Source of the DNA: CAJBLF01 sp964542965
Lineage (GTDB): Bacteria > Patescibacteriota > Gracilibacteria > Absconditabacterales > Absconditicoccaceae
Assembly: GCA_964542965.1 (NCBI GenBank)
Contig: CAZIVH010000029.1
Span: 1-11,396 of the forward strand
Length of the DNA: 11,396 nucleotides
Reading direction: 5' to 3'
Part shown: positions 1-6,242 of the stretch, one piece after another
Position numbering within the stretch: position 1 is the stretch's first letter
Layout: the number at the start of each line of letters is the position of its first letter
The notes under the pieces: generated by a model
What the model was told of the DNA's origin: nothing
The model's input: only the letters and a program-made list of their open reading frames with translations
Databases searched by the model: none
Translations under genes and position numbers: made by a program

Positions 1-147
1 ATAGCTATCACCATGTTTGTCTCCTGTCTGATCGCAATCAGCATCCAGTTGTATGACGATAACTATCAAAGAAAATTACCCATCAAGGGAATTTTTTTTC
101 AAGAGAAACAAAACAACCAAAATCAAAATGATGGAAATAACATTTAA
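1..147 (+). CDS. C-terminal part of a small membrane protein (5' partial), unknown
   Basis: Frame 1 is open from the left edge and ends at TAA 145-147. The visible 48 residues start with a hydrophobic stretch (about residues 4-17, MFVSCLIAISIQLY) that looks like a membrane segment or uncleaved signal. A polar tail rich in Asn and Gln follows (QEKQNNQNQNDGNN). An ATG at 13 could be the true start, giving a 44-aa single-pass protein, or the gene may begin outside the window. It overlaps the next gene by about 20 nt, which suggests translational coupling. I do not recognise the family. Confidence 0.45.
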   Translation: MAITMFVSCLIAISIQLYDDNYQRKLPIKGIFFQEKQNNQNQNDGNNI

Positions 148-373
148 GGAAGAAGACTGTGAACTCCTCGACAAAGCAGTCAGAGAATCAGGATTCAGAT
201 TACCACATGTAAAGGAATTCCTGGAGACAAACAAAGGAGCAATGCCTCTCCCCGTATTGAAGTTACCGAGAGAAGAAAGTATCAATCTCTCCCAAGCTTT
301 GGCGTTTATCCCAAAAGGCGAAGGAGAAAACTTATCGAAGCTGTTAAGAAAACAGATTTACAAAAGACACTAA
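128..373 (+). CDS. Small hypothetical protein (81 aa)
   Basis: The reading frame has two adjacent ATGs (128 and 131) and ends at TAA 371-373. An upstream ATG at 53 is in frame, but the region 53-127 is better explained as the end of the preceding gene in another frame, so I chose 128. The product is soluble and charged, begins MEITFKEEDCELLDKAV, has no membrane segment, and ends in a basic KLLRKQIYKRH tail. No UGA codon occurs in it. It overlaps the preceding gene and is followed 25 nt later by a terminator, so it is the last gene of a plus-strand unit entering from the left. Function unknown. Confidence 0.55.
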   Translation: MMEITFKEEDCELLDKAVRESGFRLPHVKEFLETNKGAMPLPVLKLPREESINLSQALAFIPKGEGENLSKLLRKQIYKRH

Positions 374-397
374 AAAAGCCGCGGTTTGCGCGACAAG

Positions 398-424
398 ATC
401 AGGTAGTTTCTACCTGATTTTTTT
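398..424 (+). terminator. Rho-independent terminator
   Basis: A perfect 9-bp stem (398-406 ATCAGGTAG with 410-418 CTACCTGAT), a TTT loop and a T run to 424 form a canonical intrinsic terminator for the plus-strand genes. The T run lies only on the plus side, so it is directional. Its last bases overlap the TAA (423-425) of the convergent VanW gene. Confidence 0.9.
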
Positions 425-1667
425 AATAATTCTTTACATGCTTGTAGCAATTGGTCCTAAGCTGACCATTTATTTTTCGTGTGAAACACGTATTGGTTCA
501 TTTCATAGAGGATCTGACAAATTCGAACGTACCTTTATCCTGAGCCTTGGCAAGCGTAAACACTTGTTCATTGCTGCCGCTTTGTCCATCATAAGAGAAT
601 CCTATGATGATCGGATAATCACGGACATTCTGCAACTTCAAGTCAAAGACAGGAGAGAATATCGTAGCGTCCAAACCGGGATCTTTGATCATTACGCCGT
701 TGATCTCCGCTTCATAGAGATTTCTATAATACGTCGAATGCGGAGAATAATCGATGACGGACAATCAGAGATTGGTGAGCGATCATTGATAGAGTGCAGT
801 CGCGACGCCGCACAATCCTCATCAGTAAATCATAGTTGCTCCATCGCCTACAGTCACCAGTCATTCGACATACGGATATCATTCTTGGCCGGGACGATAA
901 TGAAGTTCTTTCAACGTGCTGAAAATCTGGCCTGGCATGAGGATCCTGACGGTTCAGATATTGTGGAATGCCGCCATGATATTGTGCCTCCTATAATCGC
1001 GATCCTCATTGATCCTGGATTTTCGCGAAACAAGCTCATATCAGAGATCCCTTAAATCCTGCTCGGTCTTGAAGAGATAAAGAGCTCATAGACTATCATA
1101 TTCCTGAGCATCGATAGTCACGGGAACAAAAATCAAAGAAGAAAGATATCTTTTGATATCGATGAAATTGTCAGCGAATCAGGATAACTTACTAAACAAC
1201 AAAACATCCAGACTATCTTGAGCGATGATCGGCTTCATAAGCGTATATGCTCATGATTGCAGGACGATCGCTTCATCGACGTCTCGGCTGTATGGTTGCG
1301 TGATAAAAGCAGGATATTGCTGTTCAAGCAAATGTTTCACTACACCTATTCTGACGCTGCGAATAAATTGTTCAAAAGAATCACTGGTCTTCAACAAAGA
1401 CACTAAATCATCGCTATCTATCACATACACGATTTCTGCGGATGCTGAAGCATGTTCATAGATACGTTGCTTCGCAAGCAAGAAGTCTATCTGGGTAAAG
1501 ACATACGGCATATCATGGAGAAGATCATCGAATCGATAGACATCCTGGATCACCGGCAGATCAAATACAGAAAACGGAGAAACATGCTGCTGTTCTCCAG
1601 TAGCTGCTCGACTCATCCCGCCAAAGAGCAAGGATATGGCTATGATAGACAAAATAATCCTTTTCAT
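423..1667 (-). CDS. VanW-family exported protein, copy 1 (414 aa)
   Basis: With UGA read as Gly, one frame runs from ATG 1665-1667 to TAA 423-425 and uses 12 UGA codons. The N-terminus MKRIILSIIAISLLFGGMSRA is a signal peptide with likely cleavage near SRA-A. Residues about 230-400 form a VanW domain: NIGTVRILMPGQIFS, then GGGLCGVATALYQG (GGG at 282-284), then SPHSTYYRNLYEAEI, GLDATIF and DLKLQN. VanW proteins occur in some vancomycin-resistance clusters and widely in Gram-positive and candidate-phylum bacteria; their biochemical role is unsettled, and nothing here shows resistance. The N-terminal 200 residues are not a domain I recognise but are shared with copy 2. The gene has its own consensus promoter (1706-1734). 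The start has no clear Shine-Dalgarno. Confidence 0.88.
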
Positions 1668-1705
1668 AGCAGAGTAAGAGGATAAAAGAAATTCCTCACC
1701 CTATC

Positions 1706-1734
1706 ATTATATCCGCTGCTCGCTTTTTTGTCAA
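1706..1734 (-). promoter_or_regulatory. Consensus sigma70-type promoter for VanW copy 1
   Basis: Reading the minus strand, TTGACA (1734-1729) and TATAAT (1711-1706) are separated by exactly 17 bp, both perfect consensus hexamers. The predicted transcription start is near 1699, giving a leader of about 30 nt before the ATG at 1667. The first two T of the -35 box are the last two T of the upstream terminator's T run. Confidence 0.85.
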
Positions 1735-1760
1735 AAAAAAGCCCCTCTATCTTAGAGGGG
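1733..1760 (-). terminator. Rho-independent terminator of VanW copy 2
   Basis: An 8-bp stem of CCCCTCTA (1742-1749) with TAGAGGGG (1753-1760) and a 3-nt loop is followed on the minus strand by C and eight T (1740-1733). It lies 15 nt past the stop of VanW copy 2 and separates the two paralogues into different transcripts. Confidence 0.9.
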
Positions 1761-1775
1761 TAAAAGGAGTAATGC

Positions 1776-2855
1776 CTATCGTCATGAAACTAAATTATAA
1801 CAGCTTCTAAATTGTTCGCCGTTGGCTTCCCGCGTATAGCAGTTCCCTTGATGTCAAATATAGTTCAATTCGCCGCGATCCTGTTCTTTACTGAGCACGA
1901 ACAGCTCTTCTTTTCCACCCTTAGTCCCATCATAATTCATCACGAGGACAACGGGGTATTCACGGATATTTTTGAAGACAAAATCTTTTTGATTGCCTCA
2001 CATCCTATAGACAGCGACATCCAGACCGGGAATCCGGTATTCTTTACCGTTGATCTCATTCTGATAAAGATATTTCCAGGTCTTGGTATGATTGTATCTC
2101 GTGATGATATCGAAGGCTTTGTTGGTGATGATAGCAGCATTGATGCCTCGAGAAGCGCCACAGATTCCTCCGCCTTTTACGTTAGAGACACCTCACATGA
2201 TAGCGAGTCCAGAAACGGTATCTTTCTTCCAGTTATGGGTAGCGGGATCATAATGAATTTCATCCATAAAGGATAATTGCTGTTGAGGATTCAGGACTCT
2301 CACATTTCCGATATTCCGATAAGAGATCATAATGTTCTGGCTCCTTCGCGCAGCGTCATCATTGATTCTCGTCCTATACGAACTGACAACATATCCAAGG
2401 TCTTTCAAGTCTTGTTCAGTCTTGAAAAGATAGACAGTTTTTAACTGTTGAAAATCTTCATCTGTCCGAGTGATTTCCTCAAAAGACGGTTCAGAGAATT
2501 TGCCGAATCGAGAACGATGTGCATACACCTCCTCTATTTTTTTCAACAACAGAACATCCAGATCATCTTGGACGGAGATACCGCTCGTCACGTAATAGTC
2601 AGGATAGGACGGATAGAGTTGGCTTCCCGTTAAATGGACAAAATCATTTCCCGGACCGAATGGCATAGTGACAAATCCGCTAAATCACTTATCGATCAAT
2701 ACTTGGAGTGATTGGATTCTAAAGGCATGCAACAAAGTAGCTTGTTGTGATTGTTGTTCTTTCTGAGATAAATTAAGCGCAACCGTAACCGCAGAACAGA
2801 GAACAGATAGCGATACAAAAAAAAGAATAAGTATTTTTTTTAGAGACAACTTCAT
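1776..2855 (-). CDS. VanW-family exported or membrane-anchored protein, copy 2 (359 aa)
   Basis: The frame runs from ATG 2853-2855 to TAG 1776-1778 with five UGA-Gly codons. The start is supported by GGTGA four bases upstream and by a hydrophobic N-terminus (KKILILFFVSLSVLCSAVTVAL) acting as a signal or anchor. The VanW domain covers about residues 190-345: NIGNVRVLNPQQQ, GGGICGASRG (GGG at 228-230), RYNHTKTWKYLYQNEING, GLDVAVY, FKNIREYPVVL. It aligns with copy 1 over most of its length; the clearest shared block is YLFKTEQDLKDLGY (copy 1: YLFKTEQDLRDLGY), upstream of the VanW domain. It is shorter than copy 1 and, unlike copy 1 (TALYQG), has SRGINAA after the Cys. Function unknown beyond a likely cell-envelope role. 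Confidence 0.88.
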
Positions 2856-2871
2856 GGGTTCACCAAAAAAT

Positions 2872-2896
2872 AAAAAAAGCGTGAATATTCACGCTT
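2872..2896 (-). terminator. Terminator hairpin overlapping the VanW copy 2 promoter region
   Basis: A 20-nt perfect palindrome (2877-2896, AAGCGTGAATATTCACGCTT) is followed on the minus strand by a T-rich run. It would stop transcripts arriving from the right. It sits only 17 nt from the VanW copy 2 start codon, and the predicted start of the VanW promoter falls inside the hairpin, so transcripts from that promoter would lack one arm and escape it. Confidence 0.75.
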
Positions 2897-2898
2897 AA

Positions 2899-2926
2899 AG
2901 AATACAAATTCAAGTAAAAAAGTCAA
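2899..2926 (-). promoter_or_regulatory. Sigma70-type promoter for VanW copy 2
   Basis: On the minus strand TTGACT (2926-2921) and TATTCT (2904-2899) are spaced by 16 bp. The predicted start, near 2892, lies within the hairpin at 2877-2896 and leaves a leader of about 37 nt before ATG 2855. Confidence 0.65.
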
Positions 2927-3060
2927 TACAAAGAGAGGTTATAAAAAAAATGTCAATTATATGGATTTTTTGAAGACTTTTTTATGTCATATACCAATGA
3001 TCAACTACGAAAAGCAAAAACAAATTATTCATAAATGAGTGGTATGAAAAAATAACATAT
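2927..3060. other. AT-rich intergenic stretch without a recognised gene
   Basis: Between the VanW copy 2 promoter and the terminator at 3061 I see only A/T-rich sequence. I find no convincing open reading frame, tRNA or strong hairpin on either strand. The whole non-coding gap between VanW copy 2 and the ASCH gene is 2856-3247, and its other parts are listed separately. Confidence 0.5.
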
Positions 3061-3089
3061 AAAAAAACCCGCTGGGCATACCATGCGGG
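3061..3089 (-). terminator. Rho-independent terminator of the frr-yidC-methyltransferase-ASCH unit
   Basis: CCCGC (3068-3072) pairs with GCGGG (3085-3089), with a possible inner GG/CC pairing, and seven T follow on the minus strand (3067-3061). It lies about 160 nt past the ASCH stop codon, leaving room for a 3' structured RNA. Confidence 0.75.
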
Positions 3090-3098
3090 GATTTCTAA

Positions 3099-3172
3099 AG
3101 CGCATTAATCTGCATACCATCCTAATGGCGTCAGATGTATGAGAACTTGACTCAGAAGACTGAGCATGCGCT
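3099..3172 (-). ncRNA. Possible structured RNA in the ASCH 3' region
   Basis: A 74-nt stretch can close as AGCGCAT (3099-3105) with ATGCGCT (3166-3172). Inside are an 8-bp helix with one bulge (3113-3121 with 3134-3141) and a 5-bp hairpin CTCAG-AAGA-CTGAG (3151-3164). A terminator follows directly on the minus strand, so the minus strand is the likely transcribed one. A 16-bp perfect palindrome (3174-3189, GCTTATATATATAAGC) precedes it. The size and 7-bp closing helix recall a tRNA, but there is no T-loop sequence or normal anticodon arm. The pairing was found by eye only. Confidence 0.22.
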
Positions 3173-3247
3173 GGCTTATATATATAAGCGAACAAAGCAC
3201 CAAAGACTATAAGGAAATGCTAGGAAAAAGCAATACCTATGCAAAGA

Positions 3248-3682
3248 TTATGCGCGTAAAGCAGTTATATCCGGCAGCGTTATCCGTGCACATGAAATCC
3301 CATATCCGGTTTTATCGATAGAAAATGGTTCAACCGACCTTGGATTTTTGATAAAGATAAGGATACAATATTTCTTGGACTTCGCCCGTTCAAAAATTTC
3401 AGGCAACGGAGAATGAAAAGCAATGGCTCCGGAACCCCCATATCTTTTAAGAATTTCTTTCAACTGATTTTCTGAATACTGTTCAAATTGCACGACTTTT
3501 TCCACCTCAGCTTTCGCGGTAACCTCCTTTCACGCATCCTTAAAATAGATCGTATCTCCAGACCCGATCCTATTTCGTGGAGCGACTTTCATCATATATC
3601 GCCTAGATTCTATCGTTTTCTCTCAGGAAAGAATCTTAGGGATCAATTTCCGCTTCGGATTCATGATAGCGAGATGATCCAT
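3248..3682 (-). CDS. ASCH-domain protein (144 aa)
   Basis: The frame runs from ATG 3680-3682 to TAA 3248-3250 with two UGA-Gly codons. The start MDHLAIMNPK is a typical opening for this family. The signature is LIPKILSGEKTIESRRY (Gly20 of SGEKTIE is a UGA), then APRNRIGSGDTIYFKDAGKEVTAKAEVEKV (Gly of KDAGK is also a UGA). ASCH domains share the PUA-like fold, bind RNA, and are proposed to act in translation-linked RNA recognition; some members act on modified nucleosides. The exact substrate cannot be told here. It is the last protein gene of the minus-strand unit, separated from the methyltransferase by a palindromic repeat. Confidence 0.82.
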
Positions 3683-3717
3683 GAAATAATCCAGAAATAA
3701 AACGTTCCTTGTCTCAG

Positions 3718-3784
3718 GTTATTGCGAGAAGTGAAACGACGAAGCAATCTTAGTTTAAGATGGCCACGCTTTGCTTGCGATGAC
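3718..3784. repeat. REP-like imperfect palindromic repeat element
   Basis: The plus strand begins GTTATTGCGAGAAGTGAAAC, continues CGAAGCAATCTTA, has a short GTT centre, and closes with AAGATGGCCACGCTTTGCTTGCGATGAC. The two arms are imperfect inverted copies of a GTYATYGCRAG...ATCTTA unit. From memory the wording closely resembles the GATTGCTTCGTCGCTTCGCTCCTCGCAATGAC type of intergenic repeat seen in many unrelated environmental bacteria. It fills most of the gap between the methyltransferase stop (2 nt away) and the ASCH start. It may have mobile origin or stabilise the upstream mRNA. Confidence 0.7.
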
Positions 3785-3786
3785 TA

Positions 3787-4338
3787 TTATGATTTCTTGT
3801 ACAAGAATATGCTCGGCTTGCCGTGCTTGTCGTCAATGGTAGCATAAGGCTTATGCGTAGCGAATTGGAAAGAATTGGAGATGATGATGGCATCTTTTTT
3901 CATATGTTGGAAAATCCGGGATTCGATCTGAGCCATCTGTTCAGGAAGAAGATAGACATAGATATAATCATAGACGTGAATGTCTGCCAGAAGAAAATCT
4001 TTTTTGAGCAATTTCAGATCGGGATATCAGAAAATCTTGTTTAAAATCTTTCCATAGACATAGGGCATATGCTGAATCTCATATCCATCGCATTGTACGC
4101 CAAACGTCCTCCAAAAAAACCTCATAGCCTTCCCGTCTCCGCATCAGAGATCGACCAATCTCTTGCCACGGACAAGATTGAGCTGATTCATCAAACGGAT
4201 ATGTCTGTCAAATGAGGGGACATACATAGCGAACGTGCGCCTGCGAAAAAACGAGGAAAAAAGTCCGTAATACACCCATAAAACAAAAACAACCACCAGA
4301 AGCAGCAGAAGCAGAACTAGCAGTTGTTGTCGTAACAT
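3787..4338 (-). CDS. Membrane-anchored class I SAM-dependent methyltransferase (183 aa)
   Basis: The frame runs from ATG 4336-4338 to TAA 3787-3789 with two UGA-Gly codons. Residues 4-25 are an almost pure Leu/Val membrane segment (QQLLVLLLLLLVVVFVLWVYY), followed by a basic FFRRR stretch consistent with a cytoplasmic catalytic part. Motif I is RLVDLGCGDGKAMRFF (VDLGCGDG at 62-69; the first Gly of GCGDG is a UGA), then the acidic end of strand 2, CDGYEI, and a motif IV-like DIHVYDYIYVYLLPEQ. The closing IFLYKKS is typical of short Rossmann methyltransferases. The substrate cannot be inferred. It starts 42 nt after yidC and is probably co-transcribed with it. Confidence 0.82.
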
Positions 4339-4380
4339 ATGTAGAGATTAGAGAACTAAAGTATGGCTTTGAGCTTTACA

Positions 4381-5187
4381 TTATTTAGGATTGATTACAA
4401 TGCCTTTACCCTTACTTGTCCATTCTATCCATTTAGCCTTGAGCAAAGCTCTATATTGTCGAGCATATTGTGCGACACTGAAAATAGTGGTAGTGACGAT
4501 ATATAAACCTACACCTGTTTGCATAGTATAGACAAACGAACCGATCATGAAGACCATGAAAATATTCATAAATCCCATCATCTTACCCATGTCAGGTACC
4601 TTTTGTCCCGGAACGCTTGGCGTAACAGGTTTAGCGAGCGTAGTCAATTTTGTCTGGAAATAGGTGAACACGGCAGCGATGATAGTAAGAACGATATTCT
4701 TGGTTCCCAAAAGATCCATACCAAGGAAATGTGTATTAATGACTCCTGTTTGCAACGCATCAGATTCTACGAAACGAGCGCCGAAGCTATTGAAGAAGCT
4801 ATAGAGCCATTCTTGAGGAATAGTGGCGCTAGCCATATGTCTGACGACATAATACAATCAGATAAATACAGGGATTTGGATAAGCATCATGAGACAACCT
4901 TTGAACGCTCCTTTTCCATCAGTCTTGAAGACTTTCATCGTCTCTTCGGAAAGCTTTTTAGGATCATCCTTATACTTTTCTTGGATCTCCTGGAGCTTTG
5001 GTTGAAGCGCACCCATGCCTTTTTGCATATCATTGCCCGCTAAGGTTTGTTTGACCATAAGCAACCTGATCGTGATCGTAAGCAATACGATAGCTATACC
5101 GAGATTACCTCAAAAAATAGCCAAGAAAACAGCTAAGATATTGAAAATTGGACGATACAGAATCTCTGTAAACAACATTCACAACAT
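4381..5187 (-). CDS. yidC: YidC/Oxa1 membrane protein insertase
   Basis: The frame runs from ATG 5185-5187 to TAA 4381-4383 (268 aa) with three UGA-Gly codons; ATG 5176-5178 is an alternative start. The N-terminus LFTEILYRPIFNILAVFLAIF is the usual first membrane segment of Gram-positive-type YidC. The second segment carries the conserved Arg (LLTITIRLLMVKQT, about residue 41) that forms the hydrophilic groove. A charged cytoplasmic hairpin follows (LQPKLQEIQEKYKDDPKKLSEETMKVFK), then three further hydrophobic segments ending VGLYIVTTTIFSVAQYARQY. YidC inserts and folds membrane proteins, with or without SecYEG. No lipoprotein signal is visible. It lies between frr and the methyltransferase in the same unit. 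Confidence 0.95.
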
Positions 5188-5215
5188 AATCAAAATTTTA
5201 TTAAATAAAATTTGA

Positions 5216-5287
5216 GGTGAAAGGTACAAGGTAGAAGGTGAAAGAAAATAATTCCCATACCTTGTTCCTTTACCCTTGTCCCTCGTC
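5216..5287. repeat. Inverted pair of 7-bp tandem arrays (frr-yidC gap)
   Basis: The left array has four exact 7-bp units: GGTGAAA, GGTACAA, GGTAGAA, GGTGAAA (5216-5243). After 16 bp the right array also has four 7-bp units: CCTTGTT, CCTTTAC, CCTTGTC, CCTCGTC (5260-5287). The right units are roughly the reverse complement of the left ones, so the element can fold into a long imperfect hairpin. It occupies most of the 107-nt gap between frr and yidC and would be part of their shared transcript. Confidence 0.75.
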
Positions 5288-5294
5288 CTTAAGT

Positions 5295-5843
5295 CTATAT
5301 AGTCATTACTTCTTCACTTTTATTTTTCACGAGCTCATCGACTTTGTCATTCATGGTTTTTACTAATGCATCAATCTCTTTCTCGTTTCTCTTGCTTTCA
5401 TCCTCACCGATTTCTTTGGCATCGAAAATAGCCTTGTTGTCTTTCATAGCATCTTGTCTAGCGACTCTGATGCGTCATTTTACTTCTTCTCCCATGGCTT
5501 TGACTTGTTTGGTGATCTCTACTCTTCTATCCTGAGTCAACGCAGGCACTCTGACGATGACATAGCTTCCCTCGTTTTGGGGAGCAAGTCCTACGTTTGC
5601 GTCATAGATAGCCTTTTCAACATGTTTCAATTCGTTTTTGTCTCGTGGTTCTATCTTGATTGTCTGAGCGTCCATCAACGTAACATGAGCGATCTGAGGG
5701 ATCTTCATAGGTCCATATGACGCTTCCACGGTGATATTTTCGACTAATCACGCTGAAGCTCTTCCTACTTGTAACGCTTTGAGTTCTCCAGTGAAATATT
5801 GAATAGCTTTGTCCATCAATTGACGATACGGTGTCAAATCCAT
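5295..5843 (-). CDS. frr: Ribosome recycling factor
   Basis: The frame runs from ATG 5841-5843 to TAG 5295-5297 (182 aa, the normal RRF length) with two UGA-Gly codons. Domain I helix residues include ELKALQVGRASAGLVENITV (the RxGRAS-type motif); domain II contains YGPMKIPQIAHVTLMDAQTI, KAIYDANVGLAPQNEGSYVI and RVPALTQDRRVEITKQVK. The C-terminal helices read RIRVARQDAMKDNK and EIGEDESKRNEKEID. RRF works with EF-G to split post-termination ribosomes. It is the first gene of the minus-strand unit, with a promoter about 100 nt upstream. Confidence 0.95.
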
Positions 5844-5890
5844 GATAAATAATAATAAACTGATAAAAATACGTATACATTGAATTTTAG

Positions 5891-5943
5891 GCTTTCAGCT
5901 TTAAGCTCTTATCCCGCTTTAGCGGTGGTTAAGCTTTGCGCTA
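5891..5943. repeat. Heptad element around a CCGC-TTTA-GCGG hairpin
   Basis: Three 7-bp units, GCTTTCA, GCTTTAA and GCTCTTA (5891-5911), are followed by a hairpin CCGC-TTTA-GCGG (5914-5925) and then two units in inverted sense, GTTAAGC and TTTGCGC (5928-5941). The left units start with GC and the right units end with GC, as expected of an inverted pair. It lies in the untranslated leader of frr. Confidence 0.5.
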
Positions 5944-5947
5944 AAAC

Positions 5948-5975
5948 ATAATAGTAAATCGGGTCATATTTGCAA
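5948..5975 (-). promoter_or_regulatory. Putative sigma70-type promoter for frr
   Basis: On the minus strand TTGCAA (5975-5970) and TATTAT (5953-5948) are 16 bp apart. The predicted start near 5941 leaves a leader of about 100 nt containing the heptad element at 5891-5943. The -10 box is good and the -35 box is only moderate. Confidence 0.5.
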
Positions 5976-6002
5976 TATAATATATTCAAAGAACGGGTAA
6001 AA

Positions 6003-6036
6003 TAATTCGTAATTCATAATTCGTAATTTGTAATTG
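6003..6036. repeat. 7-bp tandem array (TAATTCG type)
   Basis: Nearly five consecutive units, TAATTCG, TAATTCA, TAATTCG, TAATTTG and TAATTG, have no spacer. I found no inverted partner array nearby. The rest of the gap up to the helicase (6037-6242) holds a small hairpin GAACG-AAAG-CGTTC (6091-6104) and no gene that I can support; a 26-codon ATG frame at 6089-6169 is unconvincing. Confidence 0.7.
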
Positions 6037-6242
6037 CATTTTCAAAGGATTTCCTTAGTATATACCTGTTATTTCAAATTATAGCGTAATGAACGAAAGC
6101 GTTCTCACTCTTACCTTGTCCTACGGCGTGCAATCAGGACTACCAAAGAGTGCACCCGATTATCATTAAAGACTATGAATACAGCCATAGATGGACACGT
6201 AAGGAATAACGAGAGCACTTTTTTAATTTTTACGAAAAAACA

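Noticed and set aside
438..1055. 205-residue plus-strand open frame
   Set aside because: It is antisense to the VanW copy 1 gene, matches no family, and its codons are the complement of well-conserved VanW motifs.
423..2855. Vancomycin-resistance locus
   Set aside because: VanW-domain proteins are widespread outside resistance clusters, and there is no vanA/B ligase, vanH, vanX or vanRS nearby.
3099..3172. A tRNA gene
   Set aside because: It has a 7-bp closing helix and a suitable length, but no TTCRA T-loop, no 7-nt anticodon loop and no recognisable D arm. It is kept only as a possible structured RNA.
6089..6169. 26-codon open frame starting at ATG 6089
   Set aside because: No ribosome binding site or family pattern supports it, and the ATG lies at the base of a small hairpin. 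This length is expected by chance with only two stop codons.
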